Assembly (NCBI RefSeq): GCF_003711515.1
Contig: NW_021167084.1
Span: 994,633 to 1,058,632 of the forward strand
Direction of reading: 5' to 3'
Origin: Sodiomyces alkalinus F11
Taxonomy: Eukaryota; Ascomycota; Sordariomycetes; Glomerellales; Plectosphaerellaceae
DNA: 64,000 bases
Positions 11,100 through 23,900 of this stretch are shown here, piece by piece. How positions within the stretch are numbered: the stretch's first letter is position 1; the number at the start of each line of letters is the position of its first letter. The notes beneath the pieces were generated by a model. That model searched no databases. It saw only the letters and a program-made list of their open reading frames with translations, and had not been told where the DNA came from. The translations under genes and the position numbers were made by a program.

Positions 11100-14000
11100 A
11101 TCCTATACGGGCGGCGAGGAGCCAGTATAGTTTCTCTCTATCTAGCATGAGTATTTCCCCTATAGGTCTAGGGGAGGCCGTGAGTTCTAGCTCTTAGTAG
11201 CTAGCTAGCTAGTTATCTATCCACCACTATTAAAAGGCAGTATAGTGTAAGGCCCTATCCTTCCTGCGGGTATAGCTATAGGTAAGGGGGGGTTTATATA
11301 GGGGGCGAATATAGGCGCCGCGTTTTATAAGGTAGTCTACTACCTTGTTTCCAGGGATACCTATATGCCCAGGGACCTAGCGGACGTCTACTAGGATCCC
11401 TGCGTTTACGTAGAGGCTCCTAAAATCCAGGAACTTCTAGTATAAGGAGAGGGGGGTAAAAGGACCGTTAATACCTTATATAACGGCGGTGTTATTAAGG
11501 TATACTATTATATTATAGGTTATTAAGTCAGTAAGCCCGAGGGCGGCCCGGAGGCCGTACTCTACTCCTAAGGCTTTAGCATCGAAGACTTTTACGAGCG
11601 GGAGAGATTAGGCGCCCACGCCTACGAGGTTATTACTCTTAAAGATAGCGAAGCCGTAGCCGGTGCCGGCCCCAGTAGGGGTGTCGATTTATAAGCCGTT
11701 AGTGTATACTATAATATCTACGGCAGTGCGGGAGCGGGTCCAGGACTTAAAGTCGGATATAGCCGACTTCTTATCTATAAAGTTCTTAGGGACTATAGGA
11801 GTTATACTAAAGTCCGGTAAGGAGAGTTTTACTCTCGGGAAGTCCGGGGCTAATACGGCGGCTTCGATTAGGACCGATGGGCATAATAGGCCTTTATCGA
11901 GATCGTTATAGGCATAGAAGGCGCGGACCCTTATAATAAGAGGGTGGTGCTTATCGAGGGTCCGGAGCCGTAGGGCGTATCTACGGCGGTAGGCGTTAAG
12001 GAGTAGTTAGACCGGGGGGGTGCTAGATTCTCTAAGAATAGTAGTGATCGGTATAGTTTTCTATACCAGAAGGCAGCCCCTAATAGCGAAGTTAATTACG
12101 ACTTATAGCTTAGCGATCTAGTCTTAGAGACCTATCCCGACCCGAGTATAGGTCCCTCGGGACCGCTTAGTCGAGGGGCGGGTATCGCTAGGGAACTAGG
12201 CTTCCGAGGCGAAGAGGGCTTTAGAAAGTATAATAGTATAAATTATGTTATATATAGCCGCGGAAGGGGGGGGGGGGGGCTCCGCGGTATACCCTATTAA
12301 GTCCACGGATATACCTAGCGGCTAAATAGGCTTTAGCGGTTCTTATCTTAATATAGGACTTAAAAGTAAGGGTCTTATTAAGCCAGACTCCTAGCCAGCG
12401 TATAGAACGGCTAGGGGTAACTTAGCGGCTAGTATAGCTAATCGCAGGGAGGGATTCTTCCCTTTTTTTCGAGAAGTATATAACCTCGGTCTTTCCGGGG
12501 TCGAATATAACTAAGTTTAGTAGCCCCTACTTGATAGTCTAGTCTAATAGGTCTTAGGCGGCTTAGGCGGTAAAGTCGAGGTCGGGGCTAACGTAGAGGA
12601 TACCGTAGTCGTCTGCGTATCTAAAGCGTATATAGATCGGGCCGATACGGTAGATTAGTTCGGTATAGAGAAGAAAAAGGATTAGCGAGGCAGGTAAGCC
12701 TTAGGGCAGGCCGTACTATAGGGGGGCTATATCCGTTATATAGCCTTCGTGTTATACACGGGCTTACCTATTATCTATAAAGCTATAGACCTAGGAGATT
12801 AGGCTAGGGGGCTAGTCTTATTCTCTAAGGCGGAGGTAAAGGCGGTTTTTAAGGACTGCGTTAAAGGCGCCCTGGATATTAATAATTATAAGGGTAGCCA
12901 CTTATCGTCTATTAAAGGCGGTCTCTATATTATATATTAGAGCTACGACGATATCGGTTAACGATGTATATAGGAGGGCCCCGGCGGTTTACGGGTAAAG
13001 GACTTTATATTAGACGCTAGCCCACGTAAGGCGCCTAGCAATAAGGCGCTTAAGTTTTTTCCCGAGGCATAAGAGGAGTAAGATTAGTCTCTAGCCTTTA
13101 TAAGTGCTTATATCTCTATTAGGTTTCGGGATCATAATAACCTCTACTTACCGGAAGGGTCTAGGGTAGTATCCCAGGTCTAGGTAAGCTTAGTAAAGCC
13201 GGGTAATATAGGAGTATATTGCTAGCGAGGCTACCTTAAGCATAATAACGGTAATTTCGTCTACTCCCGGGGAGGTATTACCGATAAAGAGTATAGCGCG
13301 ATATATTTCGGCTAGGTGTATCTTCGGGGTCCACGGGATAGTTACCCGTAGGCAGGTAGGTATAAAAGAGTCTATATCGTTATATAAGGAGTTCCTCTTA
13401 AGTATGTACCTACGAAGGGACTACGCCTTCTTACTAGGTACGGTAAGTATAATATCACCGTCCTATAAAGAGGGGAATTAAAGCTAAGGTCTAGGCGTAT
13501 ACTAGCCTATAATCCTATAAAGATCCTTATTAGCCTGGATTCCTTCGATTTATTATTACTAGAAAGATACCTTAGCCCTTTTAACGGCCTTCCTAAGTTC
13601 CTTATAGGCTTCTTAGGTTAGTTCGGAGGCGGGGTTGAGTCTTCTTTCGCGGTAGTACTACCTCCGGGCTTCCCGGCAGTTATCGTCCTACTAGGTAGCG
13701 GCTTTTAAGGAGGTGTTATATTTACGGCCGGTTAACTTTAGGGAGTTCTGGAGTAGTGTGGTGATTTTAAGGGCGAGTCTATTAAGGTCTTCGGGCATGT
13801 TAAGTGCTTTAGGCAGTAGCTAGGCGTTATTTTAGACCGCTTTTACGAACCGGGGGATATCCTAAGGGAGTAGGCGGTAGCGTTATTATAGCTTCGGGGG
13901 GCGAAACGTGCTAGAGATTACCGTGGTGATCGTGTAGTGGTCGGATCTAGTATATAGATAATCCGTCACCTATAAGAAGGCGAGAGGTATATCGAAGAAA

Positions 14001-16650
14001 GCGAGGTTAAGGGTATTCCCGGCGTCGTGTATAGGTATACCGGGTATATTTAGAAGAGCGAGCGAGCGCTATTCTACCTAACTAGTAAGCTATACTACCC
14101 CTTTATTAGGGGTGGCGCTAGATTACTATATAGGGTAATAGGCGTTAAAATCCCCCGCGATAAGTATATTCGGGGGGGGGGGTGACTAGTCCTATAGGGT
14201 ATTAAGAACGTGGAGTTTATCACTATCTCTATAAACGTTAATAAAGCTAATCCCGTGGTATTTAATACCGTAAAGGTTATAGTAGGTAGTAGTAATATTA
14301 AAGGGTTCCGGTATAGCGGGGCCCTTCCTAATATAGGTTATAACTCGTGGGCCTGTTAAGGTTAAGTCCTAAGAGTGGATAGGTAAGAGGTAGAGATATC
14401 TAGGATACGTTTTTATAATATTTATAGCCTTATTAAGGGAGCACTAGGGCTCCTAGATTATAACGATGTCGGCGCCGTCGCGGTATAAGAAGTTTAGGGT
14501 AATATCGTATATTAGGCTACCTTTACCGATATTAGCCTAGAAGATCTTAGTATCGCGGGGTATTATAGATCGGATAATATAATAGAGCCTAGTTCGATAA
14601 TAGGGGCAGGTATAGTGCCCCCTTCAGAGATAGAGATATTATTAATAAGGGTGTCTATAAGTATTTCGTCGCGGAGAACTACTTATATAGTATCTTTTTA
14701 AGTGGGATATTACTAGGTTTATTATTTTTATATTTTTATAGTCTATAGGAGCGGTAAAGGCGGCGAGGAGGGGAGGGAAAGGGAGGCTTCGGTATTAGTA
14801 CCGGTAGCGTTAGTAATAGTAGGAGGCTACGTTTAGGCAGCCTTAATTGCCTTACTACGTGGATAGCGAAAGCTTAGGAGCCTTTCTTACGGATTTCTGC
14901 TAGGTCCTCCCTAGGCAGGCGGGTCGTGCGGCTATTAACTGTCTTTGATTTAGCGGGATAGTTAAGGTGGTTACTGAAAAAGGGGCCTTTATAGTTAGCG
15001 CACTACGTATAGTAGCCCCCGTCGTGTTAGGGTCTACCGTAGTTATTATAATATTATTTTTAGTAGCACGGCCGGGTGCTATACCAGTTTAGGTAAATAC
15101 TATACTATAGAGGAGTAGTCTTACGGTTAATAAGCCTGGCCTGGCTGCCGTCGAAGATACGGAAGGGCTTTACGGGGTGGGTAAAGGAGATAATCCAGGT
15201 CTAATTAGCCTAGAAGCAGTCAGGGTTTTCCCTAGCGGGAGCGTAACGGGTTAGACGGTAGCCCGTAGCGCTAAGGACTTCTTCCTCGATTACCTTAGTT
15301 ATATCGATTAGTGCTCCGAAGTCGTAGATATATCGGGGGATATAGGAAACTAAATACGAGGACTAAACCTTAGATCCTTTAATAGCTACTATATTAAAGT
15401 ATTTAGAAAGCTTAGTATTACTAGTAAGTATAGTCGATCTTACTCTAGTAGACTTCGGGATAAGTGCGAAACCGGTTAGAACCCTAACAGCCTTTATAAT
15501 ATCGCTGCTCTTAAGCGCGCAGAAGCTAATAACTCTCCTACGGATACTTACAGGGTCGATGTCTTAATGTTTATGTCCTGGAGGGAGGCGGATAAAGATT
15601 TGGGTGTACTAAGGGATAGTCGGTTTAGGTATCGAAGGTCCTTATTATATATCCTTCTAGTAGTCCTAAGGCGCTTAAGGAGCTGCCGGCGATTATTAAG
15701 GTATTCCTTTAATATTATCGGTTACTTTAATACTAGCGGTGGGCTACGGCCCCCGCTAGAGTCGGGGCGTGGAGGTATCTTAATCCGTTAAGATATTCTT
15801 TAGCGTTATGGCTAGGAGGGATAAGTAGTGGTTTATTACCTCCGGGTATTCTATAGCGAGGCTCTTAAGCGTCGCCTCGATATTATTAACTAGGATATTT
15901 CCGACGTGGTAGAAGCTTTCCTATGCCTTACGGATAGCAGAGATCTAGGCAGAGATCTCGTCTTCGGACTACGTGTCTACGGAAGCAGGCTACGTAGTGT
16001 TTTCGGTTTTAGCGGGTTATACGTCTTATACCGAGGGTATATCCTTAGCCGGTTATATATCCGGGGACTTTACTTATACCACGGGCGCGGTAGGTTATAC
16101 GGTTTATATAGCTATTAGGCTAGTAGTGGAGCTAGTACTAATAGTTTATACGGCCGTAATTTTTCCTGCCTTACTAGCGGGCTTAGTGGGTCTTACTAAA
16201 ATTAGATTATTTCCGGGGGGCTATCTCGTGCCCTTGATTAGCTCCCCCTTTTACCCCTTATTTATACGAGTAGGGAGGTGTAAGGTAGGTATTCGAGTTT
16301 TACGTGGCCCTGGCGGGGAGGGCGAGAGGGTGGATTAAGCGGCGGTTCTCTTTCCGGGCGATTTCGAGATACCCTTAAGAGGTGCGCGAGGTGCTTTCGA
16401 GGGCGTTCCCTCTATCGCGAGAGGGCTTAAGGTCGCTAGTATTGTAGTAGTAGGTGGGCGTTACCTATATAGCTATTACGATAGCGTTAGGGTCGAAGGA
16501 AGCTCGGCGCCCTGCGTGGAGGGCGCCTAGGAGTGGGCCGGAGCTATCCCGTGTGGGGGGTGTGCTTAGTGCTGTTAAGGTTTTTAGTGCGTGGTAGTAT
16601 ACTATACTAACACTCCTAAAAATGGGGAGGTATATAGGAAGGAGAGTTAT
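11100..16650 (-). mobile_element. LINE-D non-LTR retrotransposon (ORF1, endonuclease, RT, RNase H)
   Basis: Minus-strand order from 16650 downward is as follows. ORF1 carries degenerate Cys/His zinc-knuckle-like spacing at about 15000-15110. The endonuclease has an IVII-stop-EP block near 14445-14490 and an intact GDFN at 14144-14155. The RT has an intact YADD at 12608-12619, preceded by a YGLPQGLP-like block. RNase H has GHIGIPGNK at 11344-11370. Endonuclease and RT share a frame; RNase H is shifted. This is the only LINE RT in the window whose YADD box is unchanged, although stops elsewhere still break the ORF. Plus-strand open frames here are antisense shadows. The right edge lies at the 15-base repeat 16651-16665. 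Confidence 0.88.
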
Positions 16651-17735
16651 TAGCTTAGTATAGTATCGGTATACCCGTTTTACTATAGTATAGCCGCTAG
16701 CCCTATAGCTAAAGTAAAGGTATTTATAGCACCTTAAGGGGCTAAGGTTAGGATTATATAGTTCGTAGATATAGCTACCCCCCCTTAAAGAGGAGGGTAT
16801 TCCGGATAAGGCTCGCTGCCCTTTCCGGGGAAGCCGATTCGAGGAGGAGAAGTATAACCCTACTAGTACCGCGGCGGGGTACCGTTATCGTGCTCAGAGG
16901 ATTTTAGCTTCGGGATTCGTCTTTTATAGGGATACTAGTAAGTCCTTTTCGGATAGGGTACTTAGGACCTCCCGGGAAATAGCCTTAGCTAGCACAGGGT
17001 AAGTTCGCACGGCTAGGGTAGCTCCTTTACTAAAGGCTTTCTTAACCTATTACTCCTTATAGGTAGTCTACTATTATACCTTTTCGGTAAAGGTAAGGTA
17101 GATATCTCCGCTAAGTAGCTTCTATATCGTTATAGTATTATATCGAATAATTATAGCATTTACAGCTTAGATAATTTCTTTTAGGGTCCTGGTTCTAAGG
17201 GGTTAGTCTTCGGGGAAGGTTCTTTAACGGATAATTAGTTCTTAATAATACCTAGCGGGGATTACTTTAAAGGGGGCGGGGTTACGCGGTAATACTATTA
17301 CGGGAGCCCGGGCGGCGATATTAGCCTAAGTCTCCTTAGTACTACTAATACCTTTTCGGAGTTCCTTTTAAATAACTTAGTGGATAGAGGCGTATAGGTA
17401 TACTAATAGCGTTATACTAGCAGTATTCCGGGTATATATCGTGATTAACTCCTTTACTAGCTATATAACCTACTTAATCGTGTTCCTATTAGCTAGTAAG
17501 GCCTGAATTTCTGCCTTTATCTTAGCTATTCTCGGTTCTAAGGGGCGTGGTAATCCCCTTTTCGGTCTTATATCGGTTCCGCGCTATATCCTACTTTAGA
17601 TGGGGGGGGGGGAAACGCTTATATTATAAAAAGTAGGTCCGTTACGAATTCTGTATAGTCGAGGTTAGGATAACGCTATCCTATAATTCTTCCGGTTATA
17701 CCGTAACGCCGGTATTATAATACCGCTATATAACG
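16651..17735 (-). mobile_element. Tad-A ORF1 fragment, right half of a split copy
   Basis: Reverse complement of about 38100-39150 of the full Tad-A copy, continuing the sequence at 6700-6925. Contains the ORF1 homopolymer run as 11 G at 17602-17612, against 12 in two other copies. The 5'-most ~100 bases seen in the copy ending at 1246 are missing, so the piece is broken at about 17735. Confidence 0.78.
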
Positions 17736-18560
17736 GCTTACTAAAAGTTATTTACGTATTAAGGCCGAAAATATAGTTTATTCGAACTAAGGAAGAAAAG
17801 GAGGAAAGGAAGAGTCTGCGCGGTGTGTAGGCGGCTAAGTATAGGTTAGATCGCACGGGCCTTACTAGGAGGTCTGTGCTCCTTAGTCCCGGCTATTACC
17901 GGGGACTATTCTGCGGGCTATAGCCCGTAATATACTCCCCCCCGCCGGAGGCGGCGAGGTCGTGGTCGTGTCGTGGTCGCGCGGTTATAACCTCGTATTA
18001 CCCGGCCTTATAGCGTATAATCTAAAAATAGCCTCCTTTATTCGCTTCTATTAAAGGCGCTTTCGAAAGGAGGCCTTCCGTAGTAGCTAAGGTCCTTTTA
18101 AGGCTAAAATAGTATAAAGGAGCTTTTATATAGCGGTGCTATCGCGAGCTCCTCGTCGCCGTGCGTGCTCGTTATAAGCGACGTGTCTGCCGTGTATATA
18201 ACCGGGGTCGTTCCTTCCACTCTAATAGCATAGGAAGGGTAATAAAGTAAACCTCCTATTATTCCTTATTTTTTACTATTTTCTCCCTCTTCTATAGCTT
18301 CCGGTTTTCTATTTTGTCTTTTAATTACTTTTTACCTTATAAGTAGTCCCGAGATACCTTATAGGTCCCTTAATAGTATAACTAATATCGCCGAGTAATA
18401 CCTTATTACTTACGCTGCCTATACCCTTCTTATAGTAAGTTAGCACGCCCCTCGCCTATAATTTAGTGCCGTAGCTAACCGTTAACAGATATCGGATTTC
18501 GCCTTACCTAGTAAACGCCCTTATAAGGGTAGTAATAATAATAATATAAGTTCCGCCTGT
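17736..18560. other. Unassigned repeat-like DNA with palindromes
   Basis: No coding signal recognised. Contains a hairpin-capable repeat at 17884-17906 (AGTCCCGG arm, CCGGGGACT arm) and, eight bases on, a perfect palindrome CGGGCTATAGCCCG at 17914-17927. A GTCGTG-rich stretch follows near 17950-17980. CpA/TpG are depleted through most of it, so it is probably repeated DNA. Confidence 0.4.
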
Positions 18561-20879
18561 ATTACTATTAGTTATAAGGTCGGTTATAACTAATACTAAG
18601 TAGACCCCAAACCCCCCCCTAAGAAGCGTAGAGCGCCTAAGAACCCGCCCGACCCGCGCCGCCTTACTCCCTACGCGTAGTACGCTACCCGGTAGTATAA
18701 ACAGGAATATACCGTTAAGTGTTATTACTAATCGGGTCCCGGTACCGCTTGTGCCGATACTAAATATTATAAGTACTCTTACTATACTTATAAATACTCC
18801 GAGGTAAGTATACCGGTTATACGTAGGATATTCGCGACTAATAAGCGATATAGCTCCCGTCCGCTACCTATAACGCCGCTAATACTCTATAGGATACCGC
18901 TTATACAATAAATAAAGACGCTAATAATAAGGATATAAGTTTATACCTACCCTTTACTTAGTGGCTTTTATACTAATTCTTCCGTATAGAATTACCGTTA
19001 GTTCTAAGATACCTATAGCTATTTCTAGATTATCCTTAGCCTAGCTAAATTAAGTATTATTATTTATTACTCTGCTCTCGCTTAGTTAAGCTAGGCTAGC
19101 CACCTAGGTAATAGTCCTTCTCTAATTCTTAAGGGGAAACCGTTAATAGATAAAAACCCCTACGCTCTTATTATATAAGCAGTTCTATTATACGTGGCCG
19201 CTATAGTATCGCTCCGCGGCCCCGTTTTTATCGCTATTCGAAAACCGGATCTTACCTCCGGGCTAGTAGCTAATAGGGGTTGGCTAATTAGTTTAGTAGG
19301 TACCGTGTCGGGTCGTACACGCCCTCGGTATACTATCGCTATAGTTACTCGCCGCTATCCTTTCCTTTATTCTGGATCCGGCGAGGTTATTCTCCCCTCG
19401 CCGCGGTACCCTTTATACCCTCCCTCCTTTCTATAAAGGGGGGGGGCGCGCTTACCCCCCCCCCTTACTCCTTCCTTTATTTATTATTTATTCTATAACT
19501 TCCTTTATATACTTACTATATATAGTAGCCCTTATTTAGTTATATACCTCCCTTACTTACGCTACGTAGGCTCTCCGGGGTAGGTGCTATAATATAGGCT
19601 AGGCGTGGCTACTATTCCCTAAAAGGCGTAGTGACTTATAGGGCTAATCTACTACTTTCTTTTCTTATAAACCTCCCTCTTTTCCTCTCTTTTCCTCCTT
19701 TCCTTTTTTCCTTCTTTAAGCTATCGTTTTTAAGGTAAGTTTTACGTGGTTAGTACGGTGTAAGTACGGCCCTAGAACTCCTATACGGGATCCCCTGGTA
19801 CCGTTCGGCTATATCGTAGGGGATCTAATAGGGTCCCGGGTCGTACTATCCTCGTACCGCCCCGGCTCCGCCCCTATAACGCCCGCCTCGGTCTAACCCC
19901 CCTACCCCTTTAGATACCTAGTAATAAGACCTTTATTATTAAAGGGGGAGCCGGTACTAGCGCCTATAAGGGTAAAGGGCCAGCTACCCCCTAGCCTTCT
20001 AATATAAGTTCCCCGCTCTATTATCGCCGCGCCCGCTCTACGCCCTCGCTTTATATTCTAACCCGGTATAGTCCGCGCCTATACCCGCTCCTACTACCCG
20101 CTTATCCCCCTACGTTTTTTATATTATCTTTTTAGTCCGTACCTATTAAGCGCCCCCTTACTAGAACCCGCCCGGTAAGTAATCCTATTATATTCTCGCT
20201 ACACTCCCGCTACGCCCTTATTATATCGTATCTACTAACCCGACTTAGGAATAAGCGCTTATTATATTACATATATTAATAGTAACCGTAGTAATAGCTA
20301 CTACGCCCCGGTTTATCCCTGCTACGCCCCCGCTACGCCTTTACTCTGCTAATCCTCCTACTAGGCCCCCCCCCTATAATAACGCCGCTACCGCCTTTAT
20401 CGCCGCCCTAATACCCTTTATAGGTTTTCCCCCTTCTCTGTTATACCGTGTATATTATATCCTTATTACTAATCCTTTTATAGAATATCCGTAAGTATTA
20501 ATAAGTAGCTACCTATTAGATTCGCGCCTTTTAAGCGTACCACGCCGCCCTCTGCCGGGCTAATAGTAGTATTATAATCGCCGCCCCCGCCGCTACGCCC
20601 CTATAGAGTTATAGTAGTAGCTACGCTCGTAACGGCGAGATATTAGAGCTTATCCTTACTTACTTTATAAGTTACCCCGCGCCTCCCCTATATCGACCCC
20701 GCTACTAATACGCCTTATAGGGTATCCCTATCCCTTTATTAGGAGACCCTACGGCCTCGGCTATTAAGGATAAGGGTAAAGGTAAGGATAAGGTTATTCT
20801 AGTAGATAGTAAAGCGATTAGCTCTGATAACGATAACGATAAGTCCGATAAGTATATAGATAAAGAGTAAATAAGGTTA
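18560..20879 (+). pseudogene. Unrecognised plus-strand coding relic, RIP-degraded
   Basis: I do not recognise this family. Reading through stops on the plus strand gives a basic Pro/Lys/Arg-rich stretch from about 18604 (DPKPPPKKRRAPKNPP). Then follows a segment whose Tyr/Cys spacing near 18718-18800 suggests a former Cys-rich zinc-binding motif (Cys to Tyr is a RIP change). Later parts are Pro/Ala-rich. It ends in a Lys/Asp/Ser-rich acidic tail (near 20820-20876) before TAA at 20877. It could be a transposon ORF or a captured host gene. Frames are not continuous over the whole span and the boundaries are approximate. Confidence 0.35.
19433..19466. repeat. Poly-G / poly-C tract pair
   Basis: A run of G, then CGCGCTTA, then a run of about ten C. 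The two runs are complementary and could form a hairpin or G-quadruplex. It may also be a slippage and assembly-error hotspot. Confidence 0.6.
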
Positions 20880-20989
20880 TAGCGCACTTATAGTATAGCC
20901 GTATAACAGCTATTAATAAATATCTTACTCTCCTTTTATTTATTCTCTTTATAGCCGTCTTTACCTCCCCGTATATATACCCGAGGTTC

Positions 20990-23900
20990 TAGCGCTATAG
21001 AGGCTTAACTACGCCTCCGATTCTAGTTATTATACTAATCGGAAGTCTGGGAGGCGCCTAGTTTATAGGAACCACTTCGCGACCTTCACCGTAGTCTTTT
21101 TACTCCGGAGCGCTAGGAGCTAGTCCTGTTTTATTAATAGGCGCGCGCCTATATCGGCCGCAAGGCGCTTTTATATCTCCCCTAATATATCCCGGTATTA
21201 TAACGCGATATATTCCGCTATCTCCGGCCCTTTATTAGTATACTAGTAGCGCGGCGTTACCGTGTCTGGCACGCCTCTTATAAAGAGGAAGTAGCGAAGG
21301 CCTATTTTCTTTATCCGAATCTAGGTAAGGATAAAACTCTATAGTTTTATAAGGCCCTTATACTTCCTAAGCACTACGCGGTTAAACTAAGGCGTTTACG
21401 CTACGGCTACGCTATTATATTAGCGTAGCGAGGTACGCTTTTACTAGTACGCCTATTTCTCTTAGAGGCGCTAAGCTAATTCCCTTCTAAGGAGCTAGGA
21501 CTTAACCTCCTGCTTCTATACCCCCTAGGACTTTAGGTAAGGCCTAACCCCTCCCTTATATCTTCTACGATATATAGCCGTTTTGGCTACTTATTATACC
21601 TAAAGTATTATTTACTCTATCTAGGTACCCTTTACCCGTAGCACCGCTCGCGCGGTTAAGGCGTTGAGGTATAAGTTAAGGGGGGGGACCCCTGCCTTTA
21701 TCTTAACTACCTTTATAATAATAGCCTAATATGCGCCGGTGATAATATATAAGTATTACACTTACTTACCAGCTAGTCCTTTTAGGACTCCGCTTAGCTT
21801 CTCCCCTTTTCCCGTTATTATATAAACGGCTAGGGCCGTGTATAGTATAGCACTCCGGACTATTATTTAGTATAGTTTACACGCGTCCCTAATACGGTAG
21901 CCCTATATTAACGCTATAAGGCACGTAAGGGCGTATTTCTAGGTAAGGAGTTTAGCTTTAAGTTTCCGGATATAGGGGCGGAATATAAGCTTCTAGTTAA
22001 GGATAACCCCTAGGACCTTTATCTCTTTAACTTATAGCGCTAATACGCCCTTAAGGCGTAGCTAGAGTAATAACGGGTCTTATTGTCTCGTAAAGTAAAG
22101 AAGCTTATACTTCTATGGCTTAAATTATAGTCCGCTCCTTTATAACTGGCTTTAGTAGACTTACTATACCTATTTAAGGTACGCCTATAGTATAGCCTTA
22201 TTACGTCTAAAGGCCACGATATTCATATTATTAGTAAAGCCGACTACTACGACCCGCGGTATCCGGATTAGTTCTAAGTAAAGTATCCCGATAAATAGTA
22301 TAAAGAGGATTAAGGAAAGGGGTAATCCTTAGAGGACTCCCGCCTAGATATCTACCTAGTACGCTATATCGCTATCGAAGCGTAGGCGTACCGTGCGCGC
22401 TATAAGATATAACTAGGTCTATTTTATAACCTAGTCCGGGAAACTATACTAGGTAAGGACTTTAAGGAGTTTTTAATATAGTACTATATCGAAGGCGCCC
22501 TGGATATTAAGCTTTAATTATATTATAGCCCCGCTACGCTCTTATATGGTATATACTCCCTCTATAATAGCCCTAACCGCTATTATCGTATTATGATATC
22601 TTCGATTATCTATCTATCCGGTACAAAGGAGTCGGTACTCCTCTGCTATAGTTATAATTCTCCTTACTATTATCTTCTTAAGGACTTTCTCTATCACGCT
22701 TAGGAGTAATATCGGTTATTACCTTGAGGCTATTATATAAGCTTCCTTTAGTTTACCCCGTTTCTTAAGTATTTCTACCTTTACGGTACGGTATCGTTAC
22801 GGGAAATATACGGCCTTAAGGCTCGCGGAGAAGAGTTATGCTAGTCGTTTATAGAGTGGTTAGCTATAGGCGAGTAGGAATCCGTTTAGTAGGCCGTCCT
22901 CTCCGGGTACCTTTTATTTTACTATTTATTATATAACCTACTAGACCTCTTCTTCTATAACCTCTTCTATAAATAGTATTACCTTTATCCTTAGCGTGCC
23001 GCCGATACGCCTGTTTTTTATAAGGTATAGTAGGGGGGAAAACTTCGTTATAAGGATTATCGCTTTTCCGTTATATATTATTATAAGCGGTCCGCCCGCG
23101 CTATGCTATAAGGGCGGGATAGATAGGAGGTCTAGGGGTAGGTAGCTTATTATCCGGGCCTAGCGTTATAATACCTAGAGGCTTTTCTAGTCTACTACTA
23201 TTATATTAATAGCGCCGCGCTAGCTCTTCCGCTTCTCTATCCTAATTAGTATATCACGATATTTTTCTGCCTCCTTAAGTTTATTATACTTACCGCGCGA
23301 CCTCCACCCGTAATAGTACTATATTAGCCTTATTACCTCCTTATTCGCCTCTACTATTTCCTACGTCCACTATAGCGGTCTATCACGGAAGGCGGCTAAC
23401 TTATAGCGCGGCGCTATAACGTCCACGATATTAGTAAGGTCCTATAGTATCTAGTTTACTACCTAATCGATTACTTCCGGGGTAAAGGGTATATCTCTAT
23501 AGTCTAGCCTTTAGGCCTCTTTTTAGGCCGCTTCGCGGTCTAACTTCCTTTACCTCTATCCTTTACTAATAATACGCTAGTGCGACTACGCTATATCGAT
23601 ATTAATTACCTAGGCTATATAGTCTAAGCCTATTAGGTCTAGATTATCCTCTTAGTATATATAGGTTAAGTCCGCCGAAACCTAGGTAAGGTTAAATATA
23701 CTATACTATCGATTAGTATCGGCTAAGGTCCTAATAATATATCCTTTTAGAGTTACGAGGTTAAGTTACTATTAGTACGCGAGCGTAATAAGGTCTTCTA
23801 ATTATCTTTTATATCTATTATACTTATCCTAAAAGGGGTTTTTTAGGTTAAAGTCTTTTACTAGGATAGTACGCTACCGCCCCGGCTCCGCCGTAAGACT

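Noticed and set aside
11663..11911. 82-codon plus-strand frame with ATG
   Set aside because: Antisense to LINE-D between RT and RNase H; no independent signal.
15906..16338. Overlapping plus-strand open frames of 70 and 121 codons
   Set aside because: They lie opposite LINE-D ORF1 and are Gly/Tyr/Leu-rich because of the CpA-depleted composition.
21900..23170. Plus-strand frame that reads as a long, Trp/Gln-rich novel protein once stops are ignored
   Set aside because: The opposite strand reads clearly as a Tad-like RT (SVIEKVLKKIIVRR, NIQGAFD, GFTNN). The plus-strand openness is an antisense effect.
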